DNA of 64,000 nt, taken from the NCBI RefSeq assembly GCF_004379255.2, contig NC_056052.1, forward strand, positions 4,960,001-5,024,000. Reading direction: 5' to 3'. The position numbers and the translations under genes are program-made. Below, in pieces: positions 32,755 through 43,196 of the stretch. Position 1 is the stretch's first letter. The number at the start of each line of letters is the position of its first letter. Source of the DNA: Salvia splendens. Its lineage: Eukaryota > Streptophyta > Magnoliopsida > Lamiales > Lamiaceae. The notes under the pieces were generated by a model. That model was not told where the DNA came from, did not search any database, and was given only the letters and a program-made list of their open reading frames with translations.

Positions 32755-35017
32755 CGCTATCCCTTCCACCATAATCTTGCCATCCTTCTGGGCTCTCCCG
32801 GCTATGAAGTCCTTTATGAATTTCCCGAGATGGGGTAGCTTCACGGCTTGGAGGAATGGTATGGTGACATCAAACTTCCCAAAAATCGACAAGTAGTCAA
32901 CCGGGTTCTCTTTCTTCCTCTTTGTAACAAATCAGAATGGGAATGGTTTCTCCCCTTTTTTCTCCTCTACTGGTCCCTCAGCAACCTTCTTGGAGTCTTT
33001 CTTGGGTAGTTCCTGGGTCTGGGCCTCCATTCTGGGCTCTTCTTCTTGAGGAGGTTTCTTCCTGGTCAGTAGGGTGTCGGGTTCACCTCTTACACTTGGT
33101 GTATCATCCAAGAAGAATGGATCCTGCATCCGAGGCATAGGTCTCCCTAATTCTTCCGCTGAAATGGTATCGCCTCCTATCTTCGTTCCATTGGATCCTC
33201 CACTAGGTCGTTTCGGTTGAGGCGCGTCATACGTACTCACATTTGCCTTTTCGGGCATTTGGACTGTAGATGGGAGTTTCCCCGCATTTCCCTTCAAATC
33301 ACCCACCGAACTGGCCAGTTGAGCTAACTGCCTATTCATCATATCCATGTTCGCCTTATGTTCCTTCTGGGCATTTTGCATCCCCTACACGACCTCATTA
33401 TGGGATTACAATTCTCCTTTGATGCTCTGTTGTGACGCTAGCATTTCACCCATCATGTCCTCAACGGATCTCCTTGGCCTGTTCGAATTTTGGAAATGAC
33501 TCAGCCCTTGGTGTTGATAGTTCTGGGAGTTTTGCTGGCCTTGATTAGGCGGGTATTGGTTATACTGGGCAGGAGGGGTGTACTGATCTTGAGGATATTG
33601 ATTCTGGTGCTGGCCTTGGAATTGATTTTGGTTCTGATGGTGTTGGGGTCCTGGGTTCGGCTGATTTTGGAAATTTTGGAAGTTTCTCTGGTGGGGCGGC
33701 ACATAGACAGGGTTCGGGTTCTGGTTTTGTTGGTTTTGGTTTTGGGATTGTTGGTTTCTTCCTGACCAGTTGGGCTGGTAGTCTGGGTTTGCTGGTCCAC
33801 GGTTAGGGTTTTGGTTCGGATGGGGGTTATACTGGTTCTGACCTTGGTTCTGATTTTGGCTTCCGTCACCCCATCGGAAGTTTGGATGATCCCTCCATGG
33901 TGCATCTCGTTGTCTACCTTGAATCCAATGCCCACTAGAATTGAAGTACCCCGCAGCATTAACTTGCTCCATATTCCCGAAGTCATTAGGCTGATCATAG
34001 TTCGGTCCTTGATTTCCCTGCTCTGCACCCTTGTAATTCCCAGCTGGGGGAGGTGGTGGAGTGCTCTTCTCGATCGCACTCAGAAGTGACTTCTTCAGCT
34101 CATCCATTTTCTGCTCCAGCTTATATTCCTGATCAGTAAGCGAGGCAATAGCAGCCCGCTCTCGGTTGTATCCTTCCCTTGAATGGTCATACTCTTTCTT
34201 TGCATTCAGTAGCTTCCTTAGGACTCTCTTCGCTTCGCTGACCCGTAATTGCGTGAAGCTTCCTCCTGACGATGAATTTGCCAGGTCCTTGGTTACCGCG
34301 TTCATACCTTCGTAGAAAGTATGATGTACTTCAATGTCCGGCATGCGATGGTTGGGACATGATTCCAAAAGACCCATGTATCTTGCCCAATAATCACTCA
34401 AGGGTTCATCATACCCTTGCTTCACATTAGTTATTTCCCTCTTCAGCGCGCTTGTCTTGGATGACGGAAAAAACTCACCCAGGAATGCTGACTTGAAATC
34501 GGCCCAAGTCTCAATAGAGTTGGGGGCAGGAGCATGAACCAGGTGTTAGCTTCCCCTTGAGCACAAATGGCAAAGCCTTCAGCCTATAATCATCCTCAGT
34601 CGCTCCTGTTGGTCTCCTCTGCGCCCTACAAATTTTACAAAACTCATGAAGAAACTCATACGGCCCTTCATAGCTCTTCCCACAGTATGTAGGCAGGATC
34701 GCGATCACATGAGGCTTCACATCGCAGGCGGTTTGCCCTGGAGTAACGACTATGGCTTGCGGGGGCTCTCATTCAGTATGTGCGTTCAGCGTCCCGATCT
34801 CCGGGTCTTCATCTCCCTGGTTGGCCATTTCCCTTGGGTTGCCTTCCAACAGTGGTTTCTCTTCTGGTATTGGTCCCTCTATGGTGCCCTTCTCTTCGTC
34901 ACTACTCGTGCCTAGGTTAGACAAGGTGGTCGACAGGCCAGAACGAGTGGTTACGAGTATAGTTCCTCGCTTGAGTATTTTCGGCCTCCACTGATCAGGA
35001 GACGAGCTACTGCTCAT
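32755..35017 (-). pseudogene. Athila-like Gag, with several stops and a frameshift
   Basis: Starts MSSSSSPDQWRPKILKRGT about 105 bp after the 5' LTR. Stops lie near 34769, 33406, 33388, 32932 and 32755, with a frameshift between 34511 and 34425. The core reads CGKSYEGPYEFLHEFCKICR, then DEPLSDYWARYMGLLESCPN and IEVHHTFYEGMNAVTKDL (Gag capsid-like region). A long Gln/Asn/Pro-rich segment follows (33500-33990), then a Lys/Glu-rich linker (32932-33381). No CCHC knuckle is visible. This copy cannot make Gag-Pol. Confidence 0.85.
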
Positions 35018-35103
35018 AAACTGAAATGAAAAGAAAAAGGAAAATTATACACAATATATACACCAAAGTATCACACACAATAGCAACTCAAAAACGCCAT
35101 CCA

Positions 35104-35121
35104 TCCCCGGCAACGGCGCCA
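35104..35121 (-). promoter_or_regulatory. Athila-like primer-binding site (tRNA-Asp type)
   Basis: Minus strand TGGCGCCGTTGCCGGGGA, two bases after the 5' LTR. It primes minus-strand DNA synthesis. Confidence 0.85.
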
Positions 35122-35123
35122 TT

Positions 35124-36605
35124 TGAAAGAGCAGGTTTGCGCAGGTGTCGTTCAAGCAAGGATGTATCCTACTGATCAGTATCGAAGTCCCTGCTAATCC
35201 TGAACCTGGTATCAATAATCCTCAACCCACTTCTACTGGCTAGTATAGTGGACGTAAGGGTCGAATCCCACAGAGATGAATGCGTTTTGGGAATTGCGGT
35301 GATATTCTGGAGGGTTTGGTTAGCTACCACGCTTGGGTTGAGTTTCTACCTAGAAGGGAAATTAAGATGGTGTCCTACTGACTAGGAAGGGTGAATGGTG
35401 GTCGATATGTAGTGGTGTACATGGAATTATGGTGGATGTGGTGTAACAGAATATATGCGGAAAGTACTAGGTTTCTATAAAAGGCTAAACAGAAAAGCAG
35501 AGAATAAGTGGTAGTTGTGGTGACTAGGCTGACAGATCTGCAGGGTGTACTATAGGTGAAGGACAAAAAGCAAAAAGCGTCTAAAAAGCAAAAGTGGTCC
35601 CAAACTTGGATATGAACATCATCTTCTTCAACAAACACAAACTAAAATCAGAAAACAAACCAGATTCAGCACCATAAAAACACAGATTAATAACTCACGA
35701 ACACAGATCTACAATCAAAAATTCCAAATCGAAAATCAAACATCGAAACTGAAATCTCGCCTACTGATCAGCATGGAAGAAAACAGGAAACACATAACTG
35801 CACCTTGCATGAAACAAACCTCTATGAAATAAAAGTAAACAGATTATGCTAACTCGAAGAAATAAACTACTAAATGGAAACACACGATTTGATACTCAAA
35901 ACGACCAGAAACTCTAAGCTAACTAGGCAGAAGGAAAAGAGATCGGCGAAGTAAACTGAACAGAAAACAACTTCATAGCATAAACACGTTCGGATCTTCA
36001 ACAAGTACTTCAAAAGCAGAAAATATCCAAAAGCAACAAAGATCCAACATAAGGAAAAACAAGCAATTTAACTACGAAAGCGAAATAAAAGTGTTTTGCC
36101 ACGCCGGGCGATGGAACTTCTAACTACGATCTTGATGACTGGGTGAGAACGTCTGGAACTCTGGGAACTTCTTGATCTTCAAGTGACCATGGCAGTGGCG
36201 AGGAACGAGACTCTGGACTGGGCTGAAGGACTGAACTACCGAGAGAATTATACCTAAGAGTGATGATGATGAAAAATAGATCTTCCCTCTTTTCTCTCCA
36301 AGTGGGTTCCTTTTATATGGAGGTTTGCCCTTGATTTTAGGGTAAATCCTTGTGGTGAGATGACTTCTTTGCCCTTAATTGTGGTTAATCAGTCCCAGCT
36401 ATCCTTCTTCTCCATCTCGAGCCATTTTTGCATGTATACTGGTCAGTACGTAATCGTCCTGACGCCCTTTTCACCTGAAGTAGCTGAAGCTTTGCCTACT
36501 GGCTAGAACACTCAACCTGTACGCTTAAGCAACTTATTTTGCAGATAAAGTTCAAATATGCACATCATACTGACCAGTAACCAAGTCCTAGAATACGGCT
36601 TATCA
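35124..36605 (-). repeat. Athila-like 5' LTR
   Basis: 1482 bp, matching 22145-23632 with scattered substitutions. Confidence 0.93.
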
Positions 36606-37536
36606 CATATCGAGCTGGTTTCCTTACATTTTCTCTCCTTACTCTATCTCTAGCAAGTTGGTCATTTCTTAGGCAGCCATCAGCAGACTGTGGATCTGCT
36701 CCACCTTGATCAGAAAGTGGATCTGCTCCACCTTGATCAGAAATGGAGTCTCTTTGTTGCTCATCACTCTCTGAATCACTAGCATCTCCAGATGGATTCA
36801 GACTTAGCTTCCCCAGCTCCACTTCAAACATATCATAGGGAATCTGATCTTTCTATTTTTCCTTGCTCAAGTAAGGCATCTGATCTTCGATGAAAACCAC
36901 ATCCCTACTCAACACAACCTTTTGATTACCAGGCTCAACACACCATAGCCTGTAACCTTTCACCCCCTTTTGATACCCCATCATCACACACTTGATTGCC
37001 CGAGGCTCAAGCTTGCTCTTTCTGTCATGAGCATAAGCTGCACAGCTGAAGACCCTGAACTTTGAATAGTCACCATGAGTCCCATGCCACCTATAATTTG
37101 GTGTTTCTGACTTCAGGCTAGTAGAGGGACATTTGTTGATGAGATATGCAGCAGTACAGACTGCTTCTCCCCAAAATTTACTGCTCAAACCAGATGCAAA
37201 GAGGAGACACCTTACTCTTTCCAATATTGTTTGGTTCATCCTTTCAACAACCCCATTTTGTTGGGGATTTGAGGGCACTGTTCTATGGCTCTTGATTCCT
37301 TTCTCTTTACAAAACTCATCAAATTCTCTAGAAAGAAACTCCATGCCATTGTCTGTTCTCAGACACTTCACCTTGCTGCCTTTCTCAAGCTCTATCTCCA
37401 AGCACCAATTCTTGAACTTAGAGAATGTATCTGACTTTTCTTTTAGGATATAAACCCATAGCTTCCTTGAATAATCATCAACAATTGCCAGATAGTACTT
37501 CCCCCCACCAAGAGTAGTTACTAGGGCTGGCCCCAC
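36606..37536 (-). pseudogene. Copia-2 integrase and integrase-RT linker, downstream end cut by the Athila-like element
   Basis: The integrase core shows all three acidic residues: YYLAIVDDYSRKLWVYILKE, CLRTDNGMEF and QQNGVVERMNQTILERVR. Then comes the GKKE-like C-terminal region (HDRKSKLEPRAIKCVMMGYQ). A TAG at about 36853 follows YLSKEK; the acidic linker beyond it repeats DQGGADP and ends VRKPARY at the CATAT duplication. The frame resumes at 22144 as AEADVVYYALC. The start is frameshifted relative to 37521-37820. Confidence 0.88.
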
Positions 37537-37820
37537 AAGTCAGCATGAATATACTCTAAAGGAGATGTAGAGGAATGCATACCAGATGGAAATGGCTTCT
37601 TCTTTGCTTTGCTCAAGATGCACTGCTCACAGGGACCAAGGTTGCTTGATGTGTCTCCAGAAATAAGACCTTTCTTGGCTAGTTCTTTGAGGCTTCCTTC
37701 AGCAGGGTGTCCCAACCGTAGATGCCATAGCTTCAAATTTTCAGCAGCCATAGAATTTGAGTTACCAATCACAACCTCTCCAAGCAGATAGTACAGGATG
37801 TTTCTCCTTTCTGCAGTCAT
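37521..37820 (-). pseudogene. Copia-2 GAG-pre-integrase
   Basis: Contains LWHLRLGHPAEGSLKELAKK and CEQCILSKAKKKPF (HHCC zinc region), ending HADLWGQP where one base is lost before the integrase core. In frame with Gag-protease except for one TGA near 37833. Confidence 0.85.
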
Positions 37821-37832
37821 AACTATCTGATC

Positions 37833-38979
37833 TCATTTCTTGATCATCATCTTACCTTCAATAGAGGAGAATGAAAACCCCTTTACTTCCAGCAAGCCTA
37901 GTGATATGAGATTCATTTTGATCTCAGGAATATACCTCACATCACTGAGCAATTTCACAGATCCATCCACCATCTTGAATTTTATCCTTCCAATTCCTCT
38001 AACATTGCAGATTTGGTTGTTCCCCAAGAACACCGTTCCAGTAGCAGGACTCAAATCTTGGAAGCAATGTTCATGTGGGCACATATGAAAGCTACACCCC
38101 GAATCCATTATCCAAGATCCGCTTACTCCACCATCCATTACATTCATAATTTCTGCAAGCTCTACTCCTTCAACATAATCTGCATTGCTCTTATTTTTCC
38201 CCTCAGATGCTTGCTTCTTTATCCAAGCAAAACAGTCCTTCTTGAGGTGTCCTGGTTTCTTACACCAGTGACATGATCTTATCTCATTTACTTCAGAGCT
38301 TGATGCCTTAGCAACCACAAATTTCTTCTTGAATTTAGGCTTCTTGAACTTCTTGATGTGTAGGCTGTCAGCTGCACTTTCTTGAGATCTTGAAGCACCT
38401 TTCTGCAATTCCTTTGCTCTCAATGCGGCCTTTAGTTCAGATAATGTGATGGTTTTCTCCCTCCCATACACCATCGCATCACGAAGATGATCAAAACTCT
38501 TTGGCAACACATTGAGCAGTAAGATAGCTTGGTCTTCATCTCCTATAGTAACATCTATGTTTTCAAGATCATCAATTATCTTTGAAAACTCCTCCATTTG
38601 TTCACAAATGCATTTGTCTTCCTGGAACCTATAGGCGTACAACCTCTGCTTCACGCACAACCTATTAGCCAGAGATCGAGTCAAATAAAGACTCTCCAAC
38701 TTGGCTATAACGCCTGTTGCAGTGGTCTCCTTAGCCACTTCTCGAAGGACTTTATCGCCTAAACACAGGATCACAACATTGTGAGCCTTTGCTTGAATTT
38801 CTGCCAACTTAGCCACAACATTCTCATCCAACTCGGCCTTCCCTTCATCACCTTCCTTTTTTCTTTTCAAGAGCAGCAGACAAACCCTGCTGGATCAGCA
38901 TTGCACGAATCTTCATTCGCCAAAGTCCAAAGTCATTGGAACCAGTGAATTTTTCAGCCTCTAGCCTTGCAGTAGCCAT
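37833..38979 (-). pseudogene. Copia-2 Gag and protease
   Basis: The ATG is at 38977-38979 (MATARLEAEKFTGSNDFGLW). A frameshift in an A-rich run near 38870 moves the reading to a frame that stays open for 345 codons. That frame has the Gag body (VAKETTATGVIAKLESLYLT), the zinc knuckle CHWCKKPGHLKKDC and the protease motif SWIMDSGCSFHMC, ending at a TGA before the pre-integrase. Close in sequence to Copia-1, so the two are related elements with different LTRs. Confidence 0.87.
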
Positions 38980-39083
38980 TCTTCAAACGGATGATATGCA
39001 GTAGCAGAAATAACCTCAAAGCAACCAGAAAACAATTGCAATCGCCCAAGCTATGTTCTTATTTTCCCATAGACGACGCCACT

Positions 39084-39458
39084 TGTTATAGAATCAAGAG
39101 ATATCAGCAAGAACAAACTAAGATTGCAAATAATCGAAGAACTTGATTTGTGAAATAATATGGAGTAACACACGAGATTGAGAAAACAATGAAAAACTCT
39201 TATTGAACTTTTGGAACTTGATACAATCGACTACTATTTTCTCTTCATGTAGAAGTAGAGTATATGTAGTTGAGCTAACTACCACAACTGCTATCAACAA
39301 ACTACTCAGCTACACTTAGCAGTTACAACCATCTACAACTGAAAAAGAAACAAAGCCTCCAACGGCTATGATCAGCAACGGCTCTTTCTTGAATCCATGC
39401 AGACGCGAATGTACAACCTTTCTTGCAACTTAGCTGAGCTCGTGGATTTCTCTTTACA
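39084..39458 (-). repeat. Copia-2 5' LTR
   Basis: 375 bp, TGTTATAG...TTACA on plus, followed by the duplication AAAGT. Confidence 0.92.
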
Positions 39459-39463
39459 AAAGT

Positions 39464-39930
39464 GAATTTGACTAAGCTGAAAATGAATTTGGAAGGAAAT
39501 GAAAGTGAAATAAAGTTATATTTTTACGATTTTAAATTTTAAATAAAAAACTAATTAAATTTCACTCCGCCAACACCAGAGAACCACCACATCCCCACCT
39601 TGCACGGAGCAGGGGGGCTCGCATTTGACGGTGAAGCTTGGCCATCGCCTTCCTCCAGGCCCCCCTCCTGCGATGCATCCAATCGAATAATTTTTACATT
39701 CTCTTCTCATATCAGTATTTATTTGAGATAATATGATCGCCACTTTGACGAAATGAATAATTTTAAAATTATAAATTTTTGTCAGAGATTAAATTAAAAA
39801 TAATAGGAATTGTATTGGAATCGACACCAGAATATTATTGGTAATGCGAGCGTGGGAATTTAATAAAGTGTGAGGTCCACTATCTCAAATGAAAAAAAGG
39901 TAAAAAGGACTTTAAATTGTAGACGTTCTA
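39464..39930. other. Spacer, nothing recognised
   Basis: AT-rich with a short GC-rich patch near 39575-39670 (open for 62 codons on the minus strand, no recognisable protein). No terminal repeats found. Confidence 0.4.
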
Positions 39931-39935
39931 ATATA

Positions 39936-40476
39936 CTCTTTCCGTCTTTTAAATATTGTCATAATTTGACCGGACACGAGTTTTAAGAAATACTCTCTCC
40001 ATCCCACAATAATTGTCACTATTTTCCTTTTCAGTCTGTCCCAAAATAATTATCACACTTTATTTTTACCATAAATGGAAAGTAGGTCTCACATTCGACT
40101 AACTCACTTCACTCACATTTTATTATAAAATCGATATAAAAAAGTGGATCATACATTCCACTAACTTTTCCAATCAATTTTTTTTACATTTCTAAAAATC
40201 CGTGCCCACAATAGGAGTGACAATTATTGTAGGACGGGGAGTATAATAGAAGGTGGGTTGAAAAAGTTAGTAGTATGTTGTACTATTTTTAAAATATTAG
40301 TTTTATAGTAAAATATGAGTAAAATTAATTTAGTGGAATGTGGGGTCTACCATCAAATATGATAACATGTAAAATGTATAAATTTTATGGAACGAGACAA
40401 AAATGAAAAATATAACAAATTTTTAGAATCGAGGTGAGGGGTAAGAAATTAAGATATAATTTTGTGGATGAGGGAG
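39936..40476. mobile_element. Stowaway-type MITE containing a second MITE
   Basis: Outer ends CTCTTTCCGTC and GATGAGGGAG, flanked by TA at 39934-39935 and 40477-40478. The interior is split at a TA by the element 39993-40241. Confidence 0.6.
39993..40241. mobile_element. Nested Stowaway-type MITE
   Basis: Inverted ends CACAATAATTGTCAC (left) and GTGACAATTATTGT (right), with CTCTCTCC and GGACGGGGAG termini. TA flanks at 39991-39992 and 40242-40243. 249 bp. Confidence 0.85.
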
Positions 40477-40631
40477 TAATCACTAACTGGGAACGAACAA
40501 CTCAATTTGAAATCAAGATTAGAATAATATTCAACCAAATTAATACTCCTAGTAGATTTGTACTCATTTATTTCGGTCACCTCAGCGACCCTACTTGATT
40601 AATACTGTTTGACTCGAACGTTGATTCACTG

Positions 40632-40808
40632 GGGATTGGATCCCCCTGCTGTGGCGGTTAGCACAACAGGGGATGCTGCCCCTCACACCCAATTATTTTA
40701 TACTTATATTATAATTTTTAAATATTAACTTTTTTTAATATAAAAAAATTGGGTGTGAGGGGCAGTATCCCCTGCTGTGCTAACAGTCACAGCAGGGAAT
40801 CCAAACCC
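40632..40808. mobile_element. Small fold-back MITE with 9-bp target-site duplication (Mutator-like)
   Basis: About 64-bp inverted arms (GTGTGAGGGGCAG and complement, TCCCCTGCTGTG and complement) around an AT-rich loop. A perfect 9-bp duplication GATTCACTG lies at 40623-40631 and 40809-40817. It is 177 bp and non-coding. Confidence 0.88.
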
Positions 40809-40929
40809 GATTCACTGACACATCTAGCAGTTGTACAATTTAAATGCAATAAAGTCATTTTTTGGGGCTTGTGGTAGCACATATGTAAATGCATACTCCA
40901 TTAAATAATAATCCCTCCGTCCACCGTTA

Positions 40930-42680
40930 GAGCATCCACAATTCTACAATACGGAGGACACTTTCCTGAACAAGTCACTTTTTTTTGTCCTCAGTCACTT
41001 CTGATTTGTCCACAGCCACAAAAAAATGTTTCCAGAGCAATAGTGGACACTTTTTTTGCCACATTTCACTTTATTTTATTAAAATTATTGGACTATACAT
41101 AAATAAATTCAAATTGAAAACTAAATTTTCGTCGTATTAAAGTAAGGGGAAAATTATACAATGAAAATTTCATCTATGAAAATCACACATGTTCTTCACG
41201 CTGCGCCCCCTCCACTACGTGCCCAGACCTCCTCAATCAAATCGGCCTGGAGTAGGGTATGTGTTGTGCTCCTGCGCATATCAATGAAACGTTGGAGCAG
41301 ATATTCATTACTACGTGGTACACCCATCTATATCGGCGCAGAGGCAACACCATGACTTGTACTAGCACCATCTTCCGGTGCCCAGCGTTGTGCAGCAAAT
41401 CCTGTACCATGACTTGTACTTGTACTTGGTGAACTGTCTTCACGAATACGGGCCAACGAGGGTATATCCCATCTGCCAAATAGTATCACATGTGGTACTG
41501 CGTGCCGTTGGCTACAAATATGATTTCTAGTCCCCCCAGCACTCATCATTGAAGAAAGGCGATGACTGAAGAACGTTGATGTCGTTGTTCGAACCTGCAA
41601 CACCGAAATACGCATGTCAGATCCGCAAACGATAGTCAGCAACGGCTTCCAGAATCATCGAGGGATGTTTGCTTTTGAAACCAGTAGTGAGTTGGCCTTT
41701 CCACGCCACCGGGCAGTTTTTCCACTCCCAATGCATGCAATTGATGCTGCCTATCATCCCTGGGAAACCGTGCACCGATCCGTGCATATCTAGCAGTCTC
41801 TGGCACTCATCAGAGGTTGGTTGTTGTAGGAACTCCGGACCAAAGACTTCCCGGATGCCCTTACGGAACTGCCGGAGCACTTCTAGGCTAGTCATCTCAC
41901 CCATCGGTAGGTATTCGTCGAACATATCAGCCGGTCCAGCATAAGTAAGCTGCCTAATTGTAGCGATGCATTTCTGAAAAGCAGACAGCCCGATCCGGCC
42001 AGTGCAATCACTCCGGAGGGTGAAACACCTGTACCACACCGCCAATGTCGTCGCTATATAGATGAAGAGCGGTCGCGACATTCTGAAACGCCGACGGAAA
42101 ATCTTTGGTGGGTAACGGGGGTTATCGCCAAAGTAATCTGCCATCAGCCGCTGGTGCGCTCCGAAATGGTCTCGTGGGATTGTATGACGATGATGAATTG
42201 CAGGAGGGAGCGCCGCCGCTGCCAATTCCGCCGCCTCCACCGCATCCTTGTCGTCGGCTTCCCTCTGCACCTCTTGAATCAGAGAATCCCACACGTCATT
42301 CCACAAATCGTCCATTTTTAATAGCAATGGAATCCACAAATTTTAGAGAGACAAAGTAGGAATAAAGAGTTGGAATGGTGTGAAAATAATGAGGGGAACG
42401 GGGTATAAATTATAGGCAATTAAAACAAATTTTAAAAAAAATTAAAAAATAAAATATAAAAAGTTGTCCACCGCCGCGGCGATTGCGCCGCACAGTAGCC
42501 CGGCGCCAATATCGGCGCGCCGCTCCCTATCCGCCGCGTCCTCGGTGTTTGCTCGCTGATGGCCTTTCCACGGCCTCATACCTGGCTAAGCCGGGGCGCC
42601 TGCTTCTTCCACTTTAGATCACCGCGCCGTCGACGACTCCGGGGCGGCCGGCGCGCCGGAGTCCCCTATTGTGGATGCTC
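40930..42680 (-). mobile_element. PIF/Harbinger DNA transposon, near full length, inactive
   Basis: Terminal inverted repeats GAGCATCCACAATT and ATTGTGGATGCTC. Target-site duplication TTA at 40927-40929 and 42681-42683, the Harbinger signature. Internal GC-rich subterminal region 42460-42670. Carries the broken transposase 41195-42339. 1751 bp. Confidence 0.9.
41195..42339 (-). pseudogene. PIF/Harbinger (HARBI1-like) transposase, inactivated
   Basis: The N-terminal helical region is open (FGDNPRYPPKIFRRRFRMSR, IGLSAFQKCIATIRQLTYAG, LEVLRQFRKGIREVFGPEFL). In the DDE nuclease core the first catalytic Asp is Asn: GSINCMHWEWKNCP where the family has GSIDCMHW (codon at 41740-41742). After YRLRI a TGA replaces Trp before HAYFGVAGSNNDINVL, which has the second Asp. 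A second TGA replaces Trp near 41490 (YLADGIYPRWPVFVKT follows). The C-terminal block is another frame, NEYLLQRFIDMRRSTTHTLL. Dead by three independent changes. Confidence 0.88.
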
Positions 42681-42732
42681 TTAGTATTTTCATTTCTAGG
42701 CACCACGGGTTTTAAGAAATGGTAAATATATA

Positions 42733-42909
42733 CTCCCTTCGTCCTATTAAATATGCAACATTCGCTTTTCGGCATATGATTTTATGTAATGTCGTTTTGT
42801 GAGTTAATGAAAAGAGAGTAAGAGTATTGTTTCCACTTTTAGAAACGTTTCATTTTTAATGGTACAAACCCAAAAGGAAAACGTTTCATTTTTAATAGGA
42901 CAGTGGAAG
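42733..42909. mobile_element. Nested Stowaway-type MITE
   Basis: Left end CTCCCTTCGTCCTATTAAAT; right end, complement, CTTCCACTGTCCTATTAAAA. TA at 42731-42732 and 42910-42911. 177 bp, inside the MITE 40911-43006. Confidence 0.7.
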
Positions 42910-43196
42910 TATTAGTTTTAAATGAAATGTGAGTGAAATGAGTTAATGGAAGATGTGCCATTTAGGATAAAAGTGAACCGAGACTCTTATTCGCAGATGG
43001 AGTGAGTATTGGAAAATAATCATATACTCCTACCACGTATCGGGCTTTAAAAGAATTATGGCTAATTAGTGTTAACTGTTAAATTTATATTGAATGAAAC
43101 GTAGGATATATATGTCTACGGTTTTTGTAATTTAGGTTGAAAAATTAGCTCTCAGAAAGAAGGGGATACTTATTCAGTAATGCTCTGCAGCCATAA

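Larger units (their letters stand above)
22145..36605 (-). mobile_element. Athila-like Ty3/Gypsy retrotransposon, complete with both LTRs, inserted in Copia-2 pol
   Basis: LTRs are 22145-23632 and 35124-36605 (1.48 kb, TGAAAG...TATCA on plus). They differ at about thirty sites plus one 6-bp indel by eye, roughly 98% identical. The target-site duplication CATAT lies at 22140-22144 and 36606-36610. The site TGGCGCCGTTGCCGGGGA (complement of 35104-35121) abuts the 5' LTR; this is the tRNA-Asp type used by Athila elements. Order on the minus strand is Gag, protease, RT, RNase H, integrase, then an extra long gene and about 1.8 kb of non-coding sequence. The extra gene, PBS and DLGASIN protease identify the Athila group (inference from family knowledge). 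Confidence 0.95.
18843..39458 (-). mobile_element. Ty1/Copia LTR retrotransposon (Copia-2) carrying two nested insertions
   Basis: Outer boundaries are the LTRs 18843-20468 (3', interrupted) and 39084-39458 (5', 375 bp). Both run TGTTATAG...TTACA, with the target-site duplication AAAGT at 18838-18842 and 39459-39463. After removing the solo LTR (19173-20418 plus one duplication copy) and the Athila-like element (22145-36605 plus one copy), about 4.9 kb of ordinary Copia remains in Gag-protease-integrase-RT-RNase H order on the minus strand. LTR differences number about seven in 375 bp by eye. Confidence 0.94.
40911..43006. mobile_element. Stowaway-type MITE split by a Harbinger element and another MITE
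   Basis: The left end (ATCCCTCCGTCCACCG, 40911-40929) and right end (GTGAACCGAGACTCTTATTC ... GATGGAGTGAG, to 43006) are the two ends of the MITE family seen intact at 47972-48508. TA flanks both sides. The rest is the Harbinger element 40930-42680 and the MITE 42733-42909. Confidence 0.6.

Noticed and set aside
36300..36830. Acidic DQGGADP repeat as a separate gene
   Set aside because: It is the integrase-RT linker of Copia-2, in frame with the integrase across one TAG.
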